Shown: positions 44,430 through 54,778, counted from the first letter of the stretch. The stretch: 58,856 nt of DNA from Luteimonas padinae (GCF_014652935.1 NZ_BMZT01000008.1:137807-196662); one strand, 5' to 3'. Numbers and translations: made by a program. The notes: generated by a model from the sequence alone, not told the origin.

Positions 44430-45485
44430 ATGCGCGTCCTCGGCATCGAAACCAGCTGCGACGAGACCGGCGTCGCCGTCTACGACACCGGCCGCGCGGG
44501 CGCGGACGGCCTGCTGGCGCACGCCGTGTACAGCCAGATCGCCCTGCACGCCGAGTACGGCGGGGTGGTGCCCGAACTGGCCAGCCGCGATCATGTACGC
44601 AAGCTGCTGCCGCTCATCCGCCAGACGCTGGGCGAAGCCGGGCTGGGCGTGGACGACCTCGACGGCGTCGCCTACACCGCCGGCCCCGGCCTCGTCGGCG
44701 CGCTGCTGGTCGGCGCCGGCGTCGCGCGCTCGCTGGCCTGGGCGCTGGACCTGCCCGCGGTCGGGGTCCACCACATGGAGGGCCACCTGCTGGCGCCGCT
44801 GATGGAGGACGCCGATCCTGTCCACGGCCGGCCCGAGCCGCCCTTCGTGGCCCTGCTGGTCTCCGGCGGCCACACCCAGCTGGTGGCGGTGGACGCCATC
44901 GGCAGCTATCGCCTGCTCGGCGAGACGCTCGACGACGCCGCCGGCGAAGCCTTCGACAAGACCGCCAAGCTCATGGGCCTGCCATATCCCGGCGGTCCGC
45001 AGCTGGCCGCGCTCGCCGAGGCCGGAACGCCCGGCCGCTTCGGCTTTCCGCGCCCGATGACCAACCGGCCGGGCCTGGACTTCAGCTTCAGCGGCCTCAA
45101 GACCCAGGTGATGCTGGCCTGGCGCGACAGCGACCAGTCCGACGCCACCCGCGCCGACATCGCCCGCGCCTTCGAGGACGCGATGGTCGACACGCTGGCG
45201 ATCAAGTGCGAGCGCGCGCTCGACGAAGCCGGCTGCGACACCCTCGTGGTCGCCGGCGGCGTCGGCGCCAACCGCCGCCTGCGCGCGCGGCTGCAGGCGA
45301 TGGCGGCCAGGCGCGGCGGCCGCGCCTGCTTCCCGCGCCCGGCGCTGTGCACCGACAACGGCGCGATGATCGCCTTCGCCGGCGCGCTGCGCCTGGAGTC
45401 CGGCGAGCGCTCACCCGACGCCGTGCACGTCACGCCGCGCTGGGACATGGCTACGCTGCCGGAAGTCCGCCCGGGCGCGGCCTGA
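44430..45485 (+). CDS. tsaD: tRNA threonylcarbamoyladenosine transferase TsaD
   Basis: With TsaB, TsaE and TsaC it makes t6A37 in ANN-decoding tRNAs. 351 residues of the Kae1/YgjD family: [15 protein letters not shown], metal-binding [22 protein letters not shown], and [10 protein letters not shown]. The ATG at 44430 is preceded by no strong ribosome site. The divergent position relative to rpsU is conserved in gammaproteobacteria. folB follows after a (GCC)12 tract. Confidence 0.96.
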   Translation: MRVLGIETSCDETGVAVYDTGRAGADGLLAHAVYSQIALHAEYGGVVPELASRDHVRKLLPLIRQTLGEAGLGVDDLDGVAYTAGPGLVGALLVGAGVARSLAWALDLPAVGVHHMEGHLLAPLMEDADPVHGRPEPPFVALLVSGGHTQLVAVDAIGSYRLLGETLDDAAGEAFDKTAKLMGLPYPGGPQLAALAEAGTPGRFGFPRPMTNRPGLDFSFSGLKTQVMLAWRDSDQSDATRADIARAFEDAMVDTLAIKCERALDEAGCDTLVVAGGVGANRRLRARLQAMAARRGGRACFPRPALCTDNGAMIAFAGALRLESGERSPDAVHVTPRWDMATLPEVRPGAA

Positions 45486-45503
45486 CCGCAGCGCAGGATC
45501 GCG

Positions 45504-45541
<38 letters not shown>

Positions 45542-45598
45542 AGCCGGCTCGGCAACGCGCCGCGTTAAGCTGTCCCGCCCGCCCGGATCGCGCGCGCC

Positions 45599-45955
45599 AT
45601 GGACCACGTCTTCATCGAAGGGCTCGAGATCGAGGCCCTGATCGGCATCTACGACTGGGAGCGCCGGATCCGCCAGACCCTGGTGTTCGACCTCGAAATG
45701 CGCTTCGACAACCGCGTGCCCGCGGCCAGCGACGACATCGCCCACACGCTCAACTACAAGGCCGTCAGCCAGCGCCTGGTGGAGTACGTCTCGCAGTCGG
45801 ACTTCGGCCTGGTGGAGACGCTGGCCGAGCGCTGCGCAGAGATCGTGATCGATGAGTTCAAGGTCGATTCGCTACGATTGAAGCTCAGCAAGCCCGGCGC
45901 CGTGCGCGGCGCGCGCGCGGTTGGCGTGGTGATCGAGCGCGCGCGGGGCGGCTGA
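45599..45955 (+). CDS. folB: Dihydroneopterin aldolase
   Basis: Cleaves 7,8-dihydroneopterin to the hydroxymethyl-pterin used by FolK in folate synthesis. 118 residues with the FolB pattern: VFIEGLEIEALIGIYDWERR, LNYKAVSQRLVEYV (Tyr and Lys of the active site), SDFGLVETLAERCAEIV and KLSKPGAVRGARAVGV. Starts ATG 45599. folK lies 1.5 kb downstream and a pteridine reductase further on, so pterin functions are loosely grouped here. Confidence 0.95.
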   Translation: MDHVFIEGLEIEALIGIYDWERRIRQTLVFDLEMRFDNRVPAASDDIAHTLNYKAVSQRLVEYVSQSDFGLVETLAERCAEIVIDEFKVDSLRLKLSKPGAVRGARAVGVVIERARGG

Positions 45956-45976
45956 CCCGTCGCAACCGGAGATCCC

Positions 45977-47263
45977 ATGCAAGACCGTCTCGACGCGCTG
46001 CGCGAAATGCTGGCGCCTTATCCCTGGGCCTATTCCCTGATCGTGCTGTCTGCGCTGCTGCTCGTGGCGTGGCTGGCCAACCTCATCACCCGGCGCGTCC
46101 TGCTGCGCGGACTGCGCCACGTGATCGCGCGCGTGGCCGCGCTGACCGGCCACACCGGCGACTCCATCAGCCGCATGCGCGTGATCTCGCGCCTGGCCAA
46201 CGTGGTGCCGGCGCTGGTGATCGGCGCCGGCATCGGCATGGTGCCGGACCTGCCGCCGCAGCTGGTCGGCTTCGTCAGCGGCCTGTGCAAGGTGTTCGTG
46301 ATCTTCACCGTGGCGCTGGCCTTAGGGCATGCGCTCGACGTCGCCAACGAGGTCTACGAGCGCCGCCCGGACGCGCGCAACAAGCCGATCAAGGGCTATC
46401 TGCAGGTGGCCAAGATCATCGCCCTGGTGATGGCGGCGCTCGCCTCGGTGGCGCTGCTGGCGGGCGTGGAACTGGTGCATGTGCTCACCGGCCTGGGCGC
46501 GGCCAGCGCGGTGCTGATGCTGATCTTCCAGGACACGATCCTGTCGTTCGCCGCCAGCCTGCAGATCAGCGGCGACGGTCGCGTGCGCATCGGCGACTGG
46601 ATCGAGATGCCCAGCCAGAACGCCGACGGCGACGTGATCGACATCGCGCTGCACACGGTCACCGTGCAGAACTGGGACAAAACCATCACCACGGTGCCCA
46701 CGCGCAAGCTGATCAGCGATTCGTTCAAGAACTGGCGCGGGATGACGGAGTCCGGCGGCCGGCGGATCAAGCGCGCGATCTACCTCGACCAGCATTCGAC
46801 GCGCTTCCTCGACGCCGACGAGGTGGCGCGCTTCCGCCGCTTCCGCCTGCTCGACGCCTACCTCGACGGCAAGTCCAGCGAGCTGCAGGCCTGGAACGCG
46901 AAGCTGGCCGAGCGCGGCGCCGAGCCGGTCAACCGCCGCCGCGTGACCAACCTCGGCACCTTCCGTGCCTATGTCGAGCAGTACCTGCGCAACCACCCGG
47001 GCGTCCACCAGGGCATGACCCTGCTGGTGCGCCAGCTGCAGCCCACCGACCACGGCCTGCCGCTGGAGATCTACTGCTTCACCTCCGACGTGGCCTGGGC
47101 GGCCTACGAGGGCATCCAGTCCGACATCTTCGACCACCTGCTGGCGATCCTTCCCGAGTTCGGGCTGCGGGTGTTCCAGGCGCACAGCGACGCGCCGGTC
47201 GAAGTGCGGCTGCGGCGCGAGGACGATCCGGGCGCCGCGAGCCGCGCCGACGCATCCGGCTGA
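45977..47263 (+). CDS. MscS-family mechanosensitive channel, YbdG-like
   Basis: 428 residues. Several N-terminal TM helices (about 18-38, 75-110, 125-160), a pore-lining helix GLGAASAVLMLIFQDTILSFAASLQI, and the MscS beta domain with IGDWIEMPSQNADGDVIDIALHTVTVQNWDKTITTVPTRKL. The longer cytoplasmic C-terminus (to about 415) with a NHPGVHQGMTLLVRQLQP segment matches YbdG/MscM. Likely an emergency osmotic release channel of moderate conductance. It follows folB by 21 bp. Confidence 0.92.
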   Translation: MQDRLDALREMLAPYPWAYSLIVLSALLLVAWLANLITRRVLLRGLRHVIARVAALTGHTGDSISRMRVISRLANVVPALVIGAGIGMVPDLPPQLVGFVSGLCKVFVIFTVALALGHALDVANEVYERRPDARNKPIKGYLQVAKIIALVMAALASVALLAGVELVHVLTGLGAASAVLMLIFQDTILSFAASLQISGDGRVRIGDWIEMPSQNADGDVIDIALHTVTVQNWDKTITTVPTRKLISDSFKNWRGMTESGGRRIKRAIYLDQHSTRFLDADEVARFRRFRLLDAYLDGKSSELQAWNAKLAERGAEPVNRRRVTNLGTFRAYVEQYLRNHPGVHQGMTLLVRQLQPTDHGLPLEIYCFTSDVAWAAYEGIQSDIFDHLLAILPEFGLRVFQAHSDAPVEVRLRREDDPGAASRADASG

Positions 47264-47408
47264 GGCCGGCCGGACGCGCCGTCGGCGACGTGGGGCCCGG
47301 CCACCCCGGGCCTGCCATGCCGGCGGGATCGCGGCCGTGGCGCTTCCGCGGGCGGGCACGGCGCGCGATCATGTGCGCCCCACGCGAACGCGTCCCGGAG
47401 CGCGCGCC

Positions 47409-47918
47409 ATGCACACCGCCTGCCTCAGCCTCGGCAGCAACGTCGACCCGGAGCGCCACATCGCCATCGCCTTCGCGGCCCTGCGCGAGCGCTTCGGCGA
47501 CATCCGCGCCTCGGCCGCCTACCGCACGCCGGCCGTCGGCTTCGAGGGCGCCGACTTCGTCAACGCCGCCGCGGTCATCGACAGCGACCTCGACGTGCAC
47601 GCGCTCAACCAATGGCTGCACGCGCTGGAGGACGCCCACGGCCGCGACCGCAGCGGCCCGCGCTTCGGCGACCGCACGCTCGACATCGACATCGTGCTGT
47701 TCGACGACCTGGTGTGCAGCGGCCCCGGCAACCTGCGCCTGCCGCGCGGCGAACTGCGCCATGCCTTCGTGCTGCGGCCGCTGGCCGAGATCGCGCCGGA
47801 GATCGTCGAGCCGACGAGCGGGCGCACGCTTGCCGCGTTGTGGGCGGCGTCCGGGGAGCGCGACGTGGCCATGCACGAGGTGGCGCTGCCGGCGGTCCTG
47901 GCCACCGCCGCGGACTGA
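47409..47918 (+). CDS. folK: HPPK, 6-hydroxymethyl-7,8-dihydropterin pyrophosphokinase
   Basis: Pyrophosphorylates the pterin for folate synthesis. 169 residues: CLSLGSNVDPERHI at the start, the substrate loop YRTPAVGFEGADFVNAA, and the signature GPRFGDRTLDIDIVLFDD. ATG at 47409 preferred over a longer frame at 47337 because the protein then starts at the conserved first strand. Confidence 0.95.
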   Translation: MHTACLSLGSNVDPERHIAIAFAALRERFGDIRASAAYRTPAVGFEGADFVNAAAVIDSDLDVHALNQWLHALEDAHGRDRSGPRFGDRTLDIDIVLFDDLVCSGPGNLRLPRGELRHAFVLRPLAEIAPEIVEPTSGRTLAALWAASGERDVAMHEVALPAVLATAAD

Positions 47919-48073
47919 CGCCCGGCGCTGGCCACGGACGCCGGGCCGCGGATTCCGGCAGGGCGTCGCGCCGCGCGGTCACATCCGTACCGCCGCCGCC
48001 GTCATGGACACCATGCGCTGGACGAGGCGGCAAACCGGCCGCCGCGGGGCGCGGTGACAAGGGAGGGAGTGCG

Positions 48074-48907
48074 ATGTTCGACAGATTCTCGCGCAGCTGG
48101 GACATGGTCAAGGCGAGCGCTGCGGTGCTGCGCTCGGACCGCGAGCTGATGCTGTTCCCGGTGCTGTCGGGGCTGGCCACGCTGCTGGTGCTGGCCACCT
48201 TCGCGCTGCCGACGTTCGCGCTGCGGCTGTTCGCCGACGGCTGGAGCGTGGGCGGCGCACTCGTCGGCTTCGCCTTCTACTTCTGCACCTACAGCGTGAT
48301 GATCTTCTTCAACTGCGCGCTGGTGGGCGCGGCGATGATCCGGCTGGAAGGCGGCGACCCGACGCTCTCCGACGGGCTGGCCGCGGCGCGCGCGCGGCTG
48401 GGCGCGATCTTCGGCTATGCCGCCATCGCCGCCACCGTGGGCGTGCTGCTGCAGGCGTTGAAGGGCAAGGACAACAACGTCATCGTGCGCCTGGTCGGCA
48501 GCGGCCTGGGCATGGCCTGGACGCTTGCCACCTTCCTGGTGGTGCCGGTGCTGGTCAGCCGCGACATCGGCCCGGTGGAGGCGCTGAAGCAGAGCGTGTC
48601 GCTGCTCAGGCGCACCTGGGGCGAGAACGCCGTCGGCCAGCTCGGCATCGGCGCCGCGTTCGGCCTGCTGACCACCGGCGCGGTGCTGGCCTCGGTGCTG
48701 CTGGTGGTGTTGGCGGCCCAGGCCTCGTTCGCGCTGGCGATCGTGGTCGGTGTGCTCTGCCTGCTGGGCGTGCTGCTGCTGGGCGTGTACCAGGCGGCGC
48801 TGACCGGCATCTACTCGGCGGTGCTGTACCGCTATGCGGTGGCCCATGAACTGCCCCCGGCCTTCCAGGGCACGGACATCGCGCACGCGTTCGCGCCGAA
48901 GCGCTGA
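48074..48907 (+). CDS. DUF6159-type integral membrane protein
   Basis: 277 residues, about six TM helices. The start MFDRFSRSWDMVKASAAVLRSDRELMLFPVLSGLA and the loop FLVVPVLVSRDIGPVEALKQSVSLLRRTWGENAVGQLG match the DUF6159 family, which recurs widely but is uncharacterised. The ATG has GGGAGGGAG just upstream. No clear link to the neighbouring folate genes. Confidence 0.8.
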   Translation: MFDRFSRSWDMVKASAAVLRSDRELMLFPVLSGLATLLVLATFALPTFALRLFADGWSVGGALVGFAFYFCTYSVMIFFNCALVGAAMIRLEGGDPTLSDGLAAARARLGAIFGYAAIAATVGVLLQALKGKDNNVIVRLVGSGLGMAWTLATFLVVPVLVSRDIGPVEALKQSVSLLRRTWGENAVGQLGIGAAFGLLTTGAVLASVLLVVLAAQASFALAIVVGVLCLLGVLLLGVYQAALTGIYSAVLYRYAVAHELPPAFQGTDIAHAFAPKR

Positions 48908-48925
48908 CGCCGGCCGGCCGCCGCC

Positions 48926-49663
48926 TCAGCCGAGGTGGCGGCCGCCGTCCACGGCCAGCACGCTGCCGGTGGTGTAGCCCGCGTCGCGCAGCAGCCACAG
49001 CACCGCGCCGGCGATCTCCTCCGGCGTGCCGGTGCGGCCCAGCGGCGTCATCGCCATGAGCCGCGCCTGCAACGCCGGGTCGATGCCGGCGTCGGGCCAG
49101 AGGATCGCGCCCGGCGCCACCGCGTTCACCCGTACCTCGGGCGCCATCGCCACCGCCAGCGCGCGCGTGGCGGCTTCCAGCGCACCTTTGCTCACCGCGT
49201 ACGCGGCAAGATCGGCGCGCGGCGCGCGGGCATAGACATCGGACAGGTTGACGATCGCGCCGCGCGCTGCGCGCAGGTGCGGCGCCGCGGCCTGGGCGAG
49301 GAAGAATGGCGCCTTCGCGTTCACTGCCAGCATCGCGTCCCAGTGGTCGGGATGGATGCCGCCGAACGCGGCCGGCTCGAAGCCCGAAGCGTTGTTGACC
49401 AGCGCGTCGAGGCGGCCGAAGCGGCCCACGGTGCGCGCCACCAGTTCCGGCAGGCTGTCGAACTCCGCCAGGTCGGCCTGCAGCGCCAGCACGCTGCCCG
49501 CGCGCGCGGCATCAAGCTCCGCGGCCAGCGCCGTGGCCTCGCCGGCCGAACCGCGATAGTGCAGCGCCAGGTCGTAGCCTGCCGCGTGCAGCCGCCGCGC
49601 GATGGCGGCGCCCACGCGGCGCGCGGCGCCGGTGACGAGCGCGACGGGGTGGCCTCCGGGCAT
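48926..49663 (-). CDS. Pteridine reductase (SDR)
   Basis: NADPH-dependent reductase of biopterin and dihydrofolate type. 245-residue SDR: TGAARRVGAAIARRLHAAG has the TGxxxRxG signature that separates pteridine reductases from ordinary SDRs; NNASGFEP, the Tyr-x3-Lys pair YAVSKGALEAA, and VAPGAILWP follow. FolM-like; it could supply tetrahydropterin or back up dihydrofolate reductase. Convergent with the DUF6159 gene. Confidence 0.9.
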   Translation of the reverse strand: MPGGHPVALVTGAARRVGAAIARRLHAAGYDLALHYRGSAGEATALAAELDAARAGSVLALQADLAEFDSLPELVARTVGRFGRLDALVNNASGFEPAAFGGIHPDHWDAMLAVNAKAPFFLAQAAAPHLRAARGAIVNLSDVYARAPRADLAAYAVSKGALEAATRALAVAMAPEVRVNAVAPGAILWPDAGIDPALQARLMAMTPLGRTGTPEEIAGAVLWLLRDAGYTTGSVLAVDGGRHLG

Positions 49664-49750
49664 GAGCGGCTCCGTAACAGGTACGGGACACGATAACGTC
49701 CCCCGGCGCGCCTTTCCGTATCCTGTCGCGCGCACGCCACGGAAATCCCC

Positions 49751-50935
49751 ATGCCGCTTCCCCCGCTCGACCCCGCGGCGCAGGCCCACAGCGACCGCCT
49801 GCGCCAGCTGATCCACGCCGTGATCGCCGATGCCGGCGGTGCGATCCCGTTCTCGCGCTTCATGGAGCTGGCGCTGTACGCGCCCGGCCTGGGCTACTAC
49901 AGCGCCGGCAGCACCAAGTTCGGCCGTGCCGGCGACTTCGTGACCGCGCCCGAGCTTGGCAGCCTGTTCGCCGAATGCGTGGCCGAGGCGCTGGCGCCGC
50001 CGCTGCGCACGGTGGGCGAGGGCGCCGTGTTCCTCGAGATCGGCGGCGGCAGCGGCGCCTTCGCCGAAGCCGCGATCCTGCACTTGGAGGCTCTTGGCGC
50101 CATGCCGGCGCGCTACGCCATCCTCGAGCCCAGCGCCGACCTGCGCGAGCGCCAGCGCGAGCGCCTGCGCGAACGCCTGCCCGAAGCGCTCAACGCGCGC
50201 GTCGAGTGGCTCGACCGTCCGCTCGGCGAAGAGGAGTGGAGCGGCGTGCTGTTCGCGAACGAGGTGATCGACGCGCTGCCCACGCCGCGCTTCGTCATCC
50301 GCGGCGGCGAGGTGCGCGAAGAGGGCGTGGCCAGCGCCCCGGACGGCGGCTTCCGCATCGTCGAGGTGCCGGCCGACGCGCTGATGACCGCCGCCGTGCG
50401 CAACGTCGAGCGCGATCTCGGCGAGGCGTTCGCCGACGGCTACCGCTCCGAGTTGCTGCCGCAGCTGCCGTACTGGATCCAGGCGGTGATGGGCCGCATG
50501 CAGACCGGCGCGATGCTGTTCATCGACTACGGCCATCCGCGCCGCGAGTACTACGCGCCCACGCGCGACCGCGGCACGCTGCGCGCCTTCCACCGCCACC
50601 ACGTGGTCGACGACGTGCTCGCGCGCGTGGGGCTGCAGGACATCACCGCCTCGGTCGACTTCACCGCGCTGGCCGAGGCCGGCACCGGCGCCGGCTTCGA
50701 GTTCGCCGGCTACAACAGCCAGGCGGCCTTCCTGATCGGCAACGGCCTGCAGCAGCGGCTGGAAGCGCAGGAGGCGCGGGCGCCGAACGACACCGCGCGC
50801 TTCGCGCTGCGTCGCCAGGTGCAGCAGCTGACCCTGCCAAGCGCCATGGGCGAGCGTTTCCAGGCCATGGGCTTCGAGCTCGGCGTGCCCTTCGAGGCCG
50901 CCTTCCTGGCCGGCGACCTGAGCTTCCGGCTGTGA
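49751..50935 (+). CDS. NDUFAF7/MidA-type SAM-dependent methyltransferase
   Basis: 394 residues of COG1565. N-terminal FMELALYAPGLGYYSAGSTKFGRAGDFVTAPELG, the SAM-binding FLEIGGGSGAFAEAAI, and FANEVIDALPTPRF. Mitochondrial NDUFAF7 dimethylates an arginine of complex I subunit NDUFS2; the bacterial substrate is unknown. TATCCT at 49719-49724 is a candidate -10. It overlaps the VanZ-like gene by four bases (GTGA), implying a two-gene unit. Confidence 0.88.
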   Translation: MPLPPLDPAAQAHSDRLRQLIHAVIADAGGAIPFSRFMELALYAPGLGYYSAGSTKFGRAGDFVTAPELGSLFAECVAEALAPPLRTVGEGAVFLEIGGGSGAFAEAAILHLEALGAMPARYAILEPSADLRERQRERLRERLPEALNARVEWLDRPLGEEEWSGVLFANEVIDALPTPRFVIRGGEVREEGVASAPDGGFRIVEVPADALMTAAVRNVERDLGEAFADGYRSELLPQLPYWIQAVMGRMQTGAMLFIDYGHPRREYYAPTRDRGTLRAFHRHHVVDDVLARVGLQDITASVDFTALAEAGTGAGFEFAGYNSQAAFLIGNGLQQRLEAQEARAPNDTARFALRRQVQQLTLPSAMGERFQAMGFELGVPFEAAFLAGDLSFRL

Positions 50936-51357
50936 GCGGACGGCCGCGCGCCGGGCGTTCGCTCAAGCCGCTGCGCTGGCCCTGGGCCTGGTGCGCGCTG
51001 TGGTGCCTGGCGATCGCGGCGGTGGTGGCGTTCTCGCTGATACCGGCGCCTGATCTGCCCGATGCGCCCGGCAGCGACAAGCTGCACCACTTCCTCGCGT
51101 ATTTCGCGCTGGCCGCGAGCGCGGTGCAGCTGTTCGCGCGCTGGCCGTCGCTGCTGGGCGCGGGGCTGGGACTGGTGCTGCTGGGCCTGGGCCTGGAGCA
51201 CGCGCAGGGTGCGATGGCGTTCGCGCGCATGGCCGACCGCATGGACGCGCTGGCCAATACGCTCGGCGTGATCGCCGGGCTCGCCACGCGGCTGACGCCG
51301 CTGCACGACCTGCTGCTGCGGATCGAAGCGCGCCTGGCGCGGCCTGCGTCCGGCTGA
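50932..51357 (+). CDS. VanZ-like membrane protein
   Basis: 141 residues with three to four hydrophobic helices. The motif SDKLHHFLAYFALAASAVQLF with conserved His pair, followed by LGLEHAQGAMAFARMADRMDALANTLG, is the VanZ/teicoplanin-resistance-like pattern of bacterial VanZ proteins. Most chromosomal members have no resistance role. GTG at 50932 overlaps the methyltransferase stop. Its stop TGA abuts the convergent cca stop. Confidence 0.82.
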   Translation: MSGRPRAGRSLKPLRWPWAWCALWCLAIAAVVAFSLIPAPDLPDAPGSDKLHHFLAYFALAASAVQLFARWPSLLGAGLGLVLLGLGLEHAQGAMAFARMADRMDALANTLGVIAGLATRLTPLHDLLLRIEARLARPASG

Positions 51358-52602
51358 TCAGCCCGCGTCGCGGTGCAGCGTGCGCGCCGCGCCGATCGCG
51401 GCGATGCGCGCCTTGCGCAGCGCCTCGCCGAAAGCGGGGCCCTCGAGCCCGAGGTGCGCGATGTCGGCCCCGGTGACCGCCGCCGCGGCGTCGCGCAGGC
51501 GCACCAGCTCGCCGGCCTGCGGATAGCGGCGGTTTTCCAGCCCCGCGCGGCCGCGCTTGTCGGCTTCGCAGACGGTGGCCAGCCTGCGGATGCGCTCCGG
51601 GCGGCGGAAGCCGTCGCAGCGTGCCAGCAGGTCGTGCACGGTCGGGTCGCGCAGCTCGCCCAGGCGGTGCACGTTGAGGTGTTCGCGGCAGGCCACCACG
51701 GCCAGCTCGCGATGCGCGGCCGGTACGCGCAGGCGTTCGCACAGCTCGCGCACCGGGCGCACGCCGCGCTGCTCGTGCTGGATGTGCTTCGGCAATTCCT
51801 CGACCGGCGTCAGCGCCTTGCCGAGGTCGTGCACCAGCGCGGCGAAGCCGACCTCGTCGTCGCCGGGCGCCAGCGTCGCGGCCATGTCGCAGGCCAGTTC
51901 GACGTGGACGCCGGTGTCGACCTCGGGGTGGTACTCCGCGCGCTGCGGCACGCCGTACAGCGCATCGACTTCGGGCAGCACCGCGGCCAGCGCGCCGCAG
52001 TCGCGCAGGGTGCGCAGGAACGCCGACGGCCGCGGCGAGCGCAGCGCGCGCGCCAGTTCCTGCCACACGCGCTCGGGCACCAGTTCGGCGAGCTCGCCGC
52101 CTTCGACCATGGTGCGCATCAACGCGCGGGTTTCGTCGGCCACGGTGAAGCCGAGCGGTGCGAAGCGCGCCATGAAGCGCGCCGCGCGCAGCACGCGCAG
52201 CGGATCCTCGGTGAAGGCCGGCCCGACGTGGCGCAGCACGCGCGCCTCGAGGTCGCGTTCGCCGCCGTGGGGATCGACCAGACTGCCGTCCTCGCGCTGC
52301 GCGATGGCGTTGATGGTGAAATCGCGGCGACCCAGGTCCTCCTCCAGCGTCACCGTGGGCGCGGCGTCGACCACGAAGCCGCGGTGCCCGCGCGCCGACT
52401 TGCGCTCGGTGCGCGCCAGCGCGTGCTCCTCGCCGGTGTCGGGATGCAGGAACACCGGAAAGTCGCGCCCGACGGCGCGGAAGCCCGCCGCCAGCATCGC
52501 TTCGGGCGTCGAGCCGACCACGACCCAGTCGCGGTCGCCCGCCGGCAGCCCGAGCAGGCGGTCGCGCACCGCGCCGCCAACCAGGTACGCCTCACCAGTC
52601 AC
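51358..52602 (-). CDS. cca: Multifunctional CCA-adding enzyme
   Basis: Adds or repairs the CCA end of tRNAs. 414 residues: the nucleotidyltransferase head [25 protein letters not shown] (metal Asp pair), the class II neck and body [11 protein letters not shown] and [15 protein letters not shown], and an HD domain ([17 protein letters not shown]) that gives 2'-phosphatase/phosphodiesterase activity in E. coli. Starts GTG 52602, which overlaps the last 11 bases of slt. Transcribed in the same direction, so the two may be coupled. Confidence 0.94.
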   Translation of the reverse strand: MTGEAYLVGGAVRDRLLGLPAGDRDWVVVGSTPEAMLAAGFRAVGRDFPVFLHPDTGEEHALARTERKSARGHRGFVVDAAPTVTLEEDLGRRDFTINAIAQREDGSLVDPHGGERDLEARVLRHVGPAFTEDPLRVLRAARFMARFAPLGFTVADETRALMRTMVEGGELAELVPERVWQELARALRSPRPSAFLRTLRDCGALAAVLPEVDALYGVPQRAEYHPEVDTGVHVELACDMAATLAPGDDEVGFAALVHDLGKALTPVEELPKHIQHEQRGVRPVRELCERLRVPAAHRELAVVACREHLNVHRLGELRDPTVHDLLARCDGFRRPERIRRLATVCEADKRGRAGLENRRYPQAGELVRLRDAAAAVTGADIAHLGLEGPAFGEALRKARIAAIGAARTLHRDAG

Positions 52603-54778
52603 CCGCGCCCCTTCCCTGCACGCCCTCTCCTGCGCGCCCGTTCCCTTCGCCCCCGTTCCCTGTAGGAGCAGCTACAGCTGCGACCGGTGTTCCGCCAGGC
52701 CAGGTCGCGGCTGTAGCCGCTCCTACAGCGACCGGTATTCCGTCAGGCCGGGTCGCGGCTGTAGCCGCTCCTACAGCGACCGGTGTTCCGCCAGGCCGGG
52801 TCGCGGTTGTAGCCGCTCCTGCAGCAGGCGCGGGGCATGTGAACTTGGTGCGCGCGGCCGCTGTGCGCCCCAGCATCCGGTCGCTCACGGGCACCGGCGC
52901 GTCACCCAGTCGCCAGTCGTAGATCACGCTGAAGGCCAGCACGCGGGCGACGTAGTCGCGGGTTTCCTTGTAGGTGATGGTCTCGATCCAGAAGTCGGCG
53001 TCCATGCCCGGGCGCTGCGACTGCCAGCGTGCGGTCGGCGTAGGGCCGGCGTTGTAGGCGGCGATGGCGACGTAGGGCAGGGTGTACTTGTCCTTCATCT
53101 CGCGCAGGTAGGCGGTGCCGATGCGGACGTTGGTAGCGGGGTCGAACAGCGACTCCGCGCCCGACCACGGGATGCCCAGTCGTCGCGCGACGCCGGCGCC
53201 GGTCTCGGGCAGCACCTGCATCAGGCCGCGGGCATTGGCCGGCGAGCGTGCGCGTGGATTGAAGGTGCTCTCGGCGCGGATCTCCGCCGCCACCCAAGCG
53301 GTGTCGAGGCCGTTGCGCGCCGACTCGCCGCGGATCAGTTGCTCGTGGTGCAGCGGGAAACGCAGCGTGTACAGCCGCAGCTCCTCGGGCTTGCGCTCGC
53401 CGCCGACGTTGACCAGGCCGAACACGCCGCGGTCGAACCAGCCGTTGTCCTGCGCGATCTCCACCGCGATCTGGCGCTGGCGGTCGTTGAAGCGCGTGAG
53501 CGCGTCCTGCCATTCGCGCGTGGCCCAGCCGGCGCGGTTGACGCGGAACAGCGCCATCGCACGCTGCATCGCCGGGTCCGCGGCGACGGCCGCCTTCTCC
53601 GCCGCGCTGCCGCCGTGCTCCAGCGGGCACAGTGCATAGGGCTGGCCGATGCGGTCGGCGGCGAGGAAGCCGTGGAAGTCGGCGTCGCGCGCGGCGGCGG
53701 CGTACAGCGGCCGCGCCGCGGCGCGGTCCCCGGTCAGTTCGCGCAGACGGGCTTCGAAATAGCTCCAGCGTGACTGCGAACGCTGCGCGCGGCCCATGCG
53801 CTCGATGCCGGCCAGCGCCGCGCGCCAGTCCGAGCGCGCCATGGCCTCGCGCACGCGCCATTCGTGCAGGCGCTCGTCCCAGGCGGCTTCGGGCACGGCC
53901 GCGAGCCGGCGCGCGCCGCCGTCGTGGTAGGACGCCACCGTCCACAGCGCGACCTGATACAGCACGCGGTTGCGCTCGGCGTCGGTGAACTGCAGCGCCT
54001 GCGCCACCTGCGGCAGCAGCGACTCGGCGGCGTCGGGATTGGAGCGCGCGAGCGTCGCCAGCCCGTGCGACGCGGCCAGCCGGCTGCGCGCGGTCTTGGG
54101 CCAGGACGTGGCGCGGGCGTCGGCCTGGCCGAGATAGGCGGCATAGGCCTCGGCCTGCTGTCGCTGCGCATCGGGCAGGCCGCGCGCGGCGGTGCGCACC
54201 ACGCCCGGCTGGCCCTCGGCGATCGCGGCTTCGATGCGCGCCCAGCGGTCGGCATCGGACAGCCCGCCGCGCTCGGCCAGCGCGGTGAACACCGGATCGC
54301 AGGCCTCGGGCTGCGAGCGGCCGGCGCCGCGCCAGAGCTTCTGCACTTCGCCGGTCCACGTCGCATCTGCCGCGCCCGTGCGCAGCCGCGCCTCCAGCTC
54401 GTGGCAGGCCAGCGTCGTGGTGCCGGTGCCGGGCACCCAGGCGGCGCGAAACGTCGTCCAGTCCCGGCGCTTGGCCAGCTCGACCAGCCAGGCGGCGCGG
54501 AAGGTGCCGGCCACGGCCTGGCCGCGGTGGCGGTCGAGGAAGTCCTGCGCCTGCGAGGGCGTGAGGGTGGCGATGTCGCGGTTGAGCCGCGCGTGCCCGA
54601 TCCAGCCCTGCAGCGGATGGTCGGCGCGCAGCGGCGGCACCGGCTGGCCGATCTCCGCGGCGGTCAGCGCGCGGCGCGCGAGGTCGTCATCGGGCCGCGC
54701 CTGTGCGGATGCGGCGGCGGAGGCGGACAGGCACAGCGCCAGCGCCGCGGACAGCGTGAAGCGGGGGAGCGGTAGCAT
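52592..54778 (-). CDS. slt: Soluble lytic murein transglycosylase with REP-derived C-terminal tail
   Basis: Cuts glycan strands and makes 1,6-anhydro-MurNAc ends, the substrates recycled by AmpG and AnmK. 728 residues: signal peptide (about 1-28), alpha-superhelical U and L domains, and the lysozyme-like C domain with catalytic E503 ([19 protein letters not shown]) and [12 protein letters not shown]. Homologues end near KFTCPAP (C648). Here the frame runs on for about 75 residues through the REP array, giving tandem [16 protein letters not shown] repeats of 16 residues, then a Gly-rich end, and stops inside the cca start. TATAGT (reverse strand, 54790-54785) is a likely -10. Confidence 0.9.
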   Translation of the reverse strand: MLPLPRFTLSAALALCLSASAAASAQARPDDDLARRALTAAEIGQPVPPLRADHPLQGWIGHARLNRDIATLTPSQAQDFLDRHRGQAVAGTFRAAWLVELAKRRDWTTFRAAWVPGTGTTTLACHELEARLRTGAADATWTGEVQKLWRGAGRSQPEACDPVFTALAERGGLSDADRWARIEAAIAEGQPGVVRTAARGLPDAQRQQAEAYAAYLGQADARATSWPKTARSRLAASHGLATLARSNPDAAESLLPQVAQALQFTDAERNRVLYQVALWTVASYHDGGARRLAAVPEAAWDERLHEWRVREAMARSDWRAALAGIERMGRAQRSQSRWSYFEARLRELTGDRAAARPLYAAAARDADFHGFLAADRIGQPYALCPLEHGGSAAEKAAVAADPAMQRAMALFRVNRAGWATREWQDALTRFNDRQRQIAVEIAQDNGWFDRGVFGLVNVGGERKPEELRLYTLRFPLHHEQLIRGESARNGLDTAWVAAEIRAESTFNPRARSPANARGLMQVLPETGAGVARRLGIPWSGAESLFDPATNVRIGTAYLREMKDKYTLPYVAIAAYNAGPTPTARWQSQRPGMDADFWIETITYKETRDYVARVLAFSVIYDWRLGDAPVPVSDRMLGRTAAARTKFTCPAPAAGAATTATRPGGTPVAVGAATAATRPDGIPVAVGAATAATWPGGTPVAAVAAPTGNGGEGNGRAGEGVQGRGAGDW
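52661..52823. repeat. REP array with 48-bp tandem units inside slt
   Basis: One forward unit (GTAGGAGCAGCTACAGCTGC, from 52662) then three reverse units beginning GTCGCGG at 52704, 52752 and 52800, spaced exactly 48 bp. Each unit couples the REP arm with the spacer CGACCGGTRTTCCGYCAGGC. Because 48 is divisible by three, the slt frame survives each copy. Confidence 0.92.

Noticed and set aside
52661..52823. CRISPR array
   Set aside because: Repeats of 48 bp are internally palindromic REP arms with near-identical spacers, and no cas genes are near.
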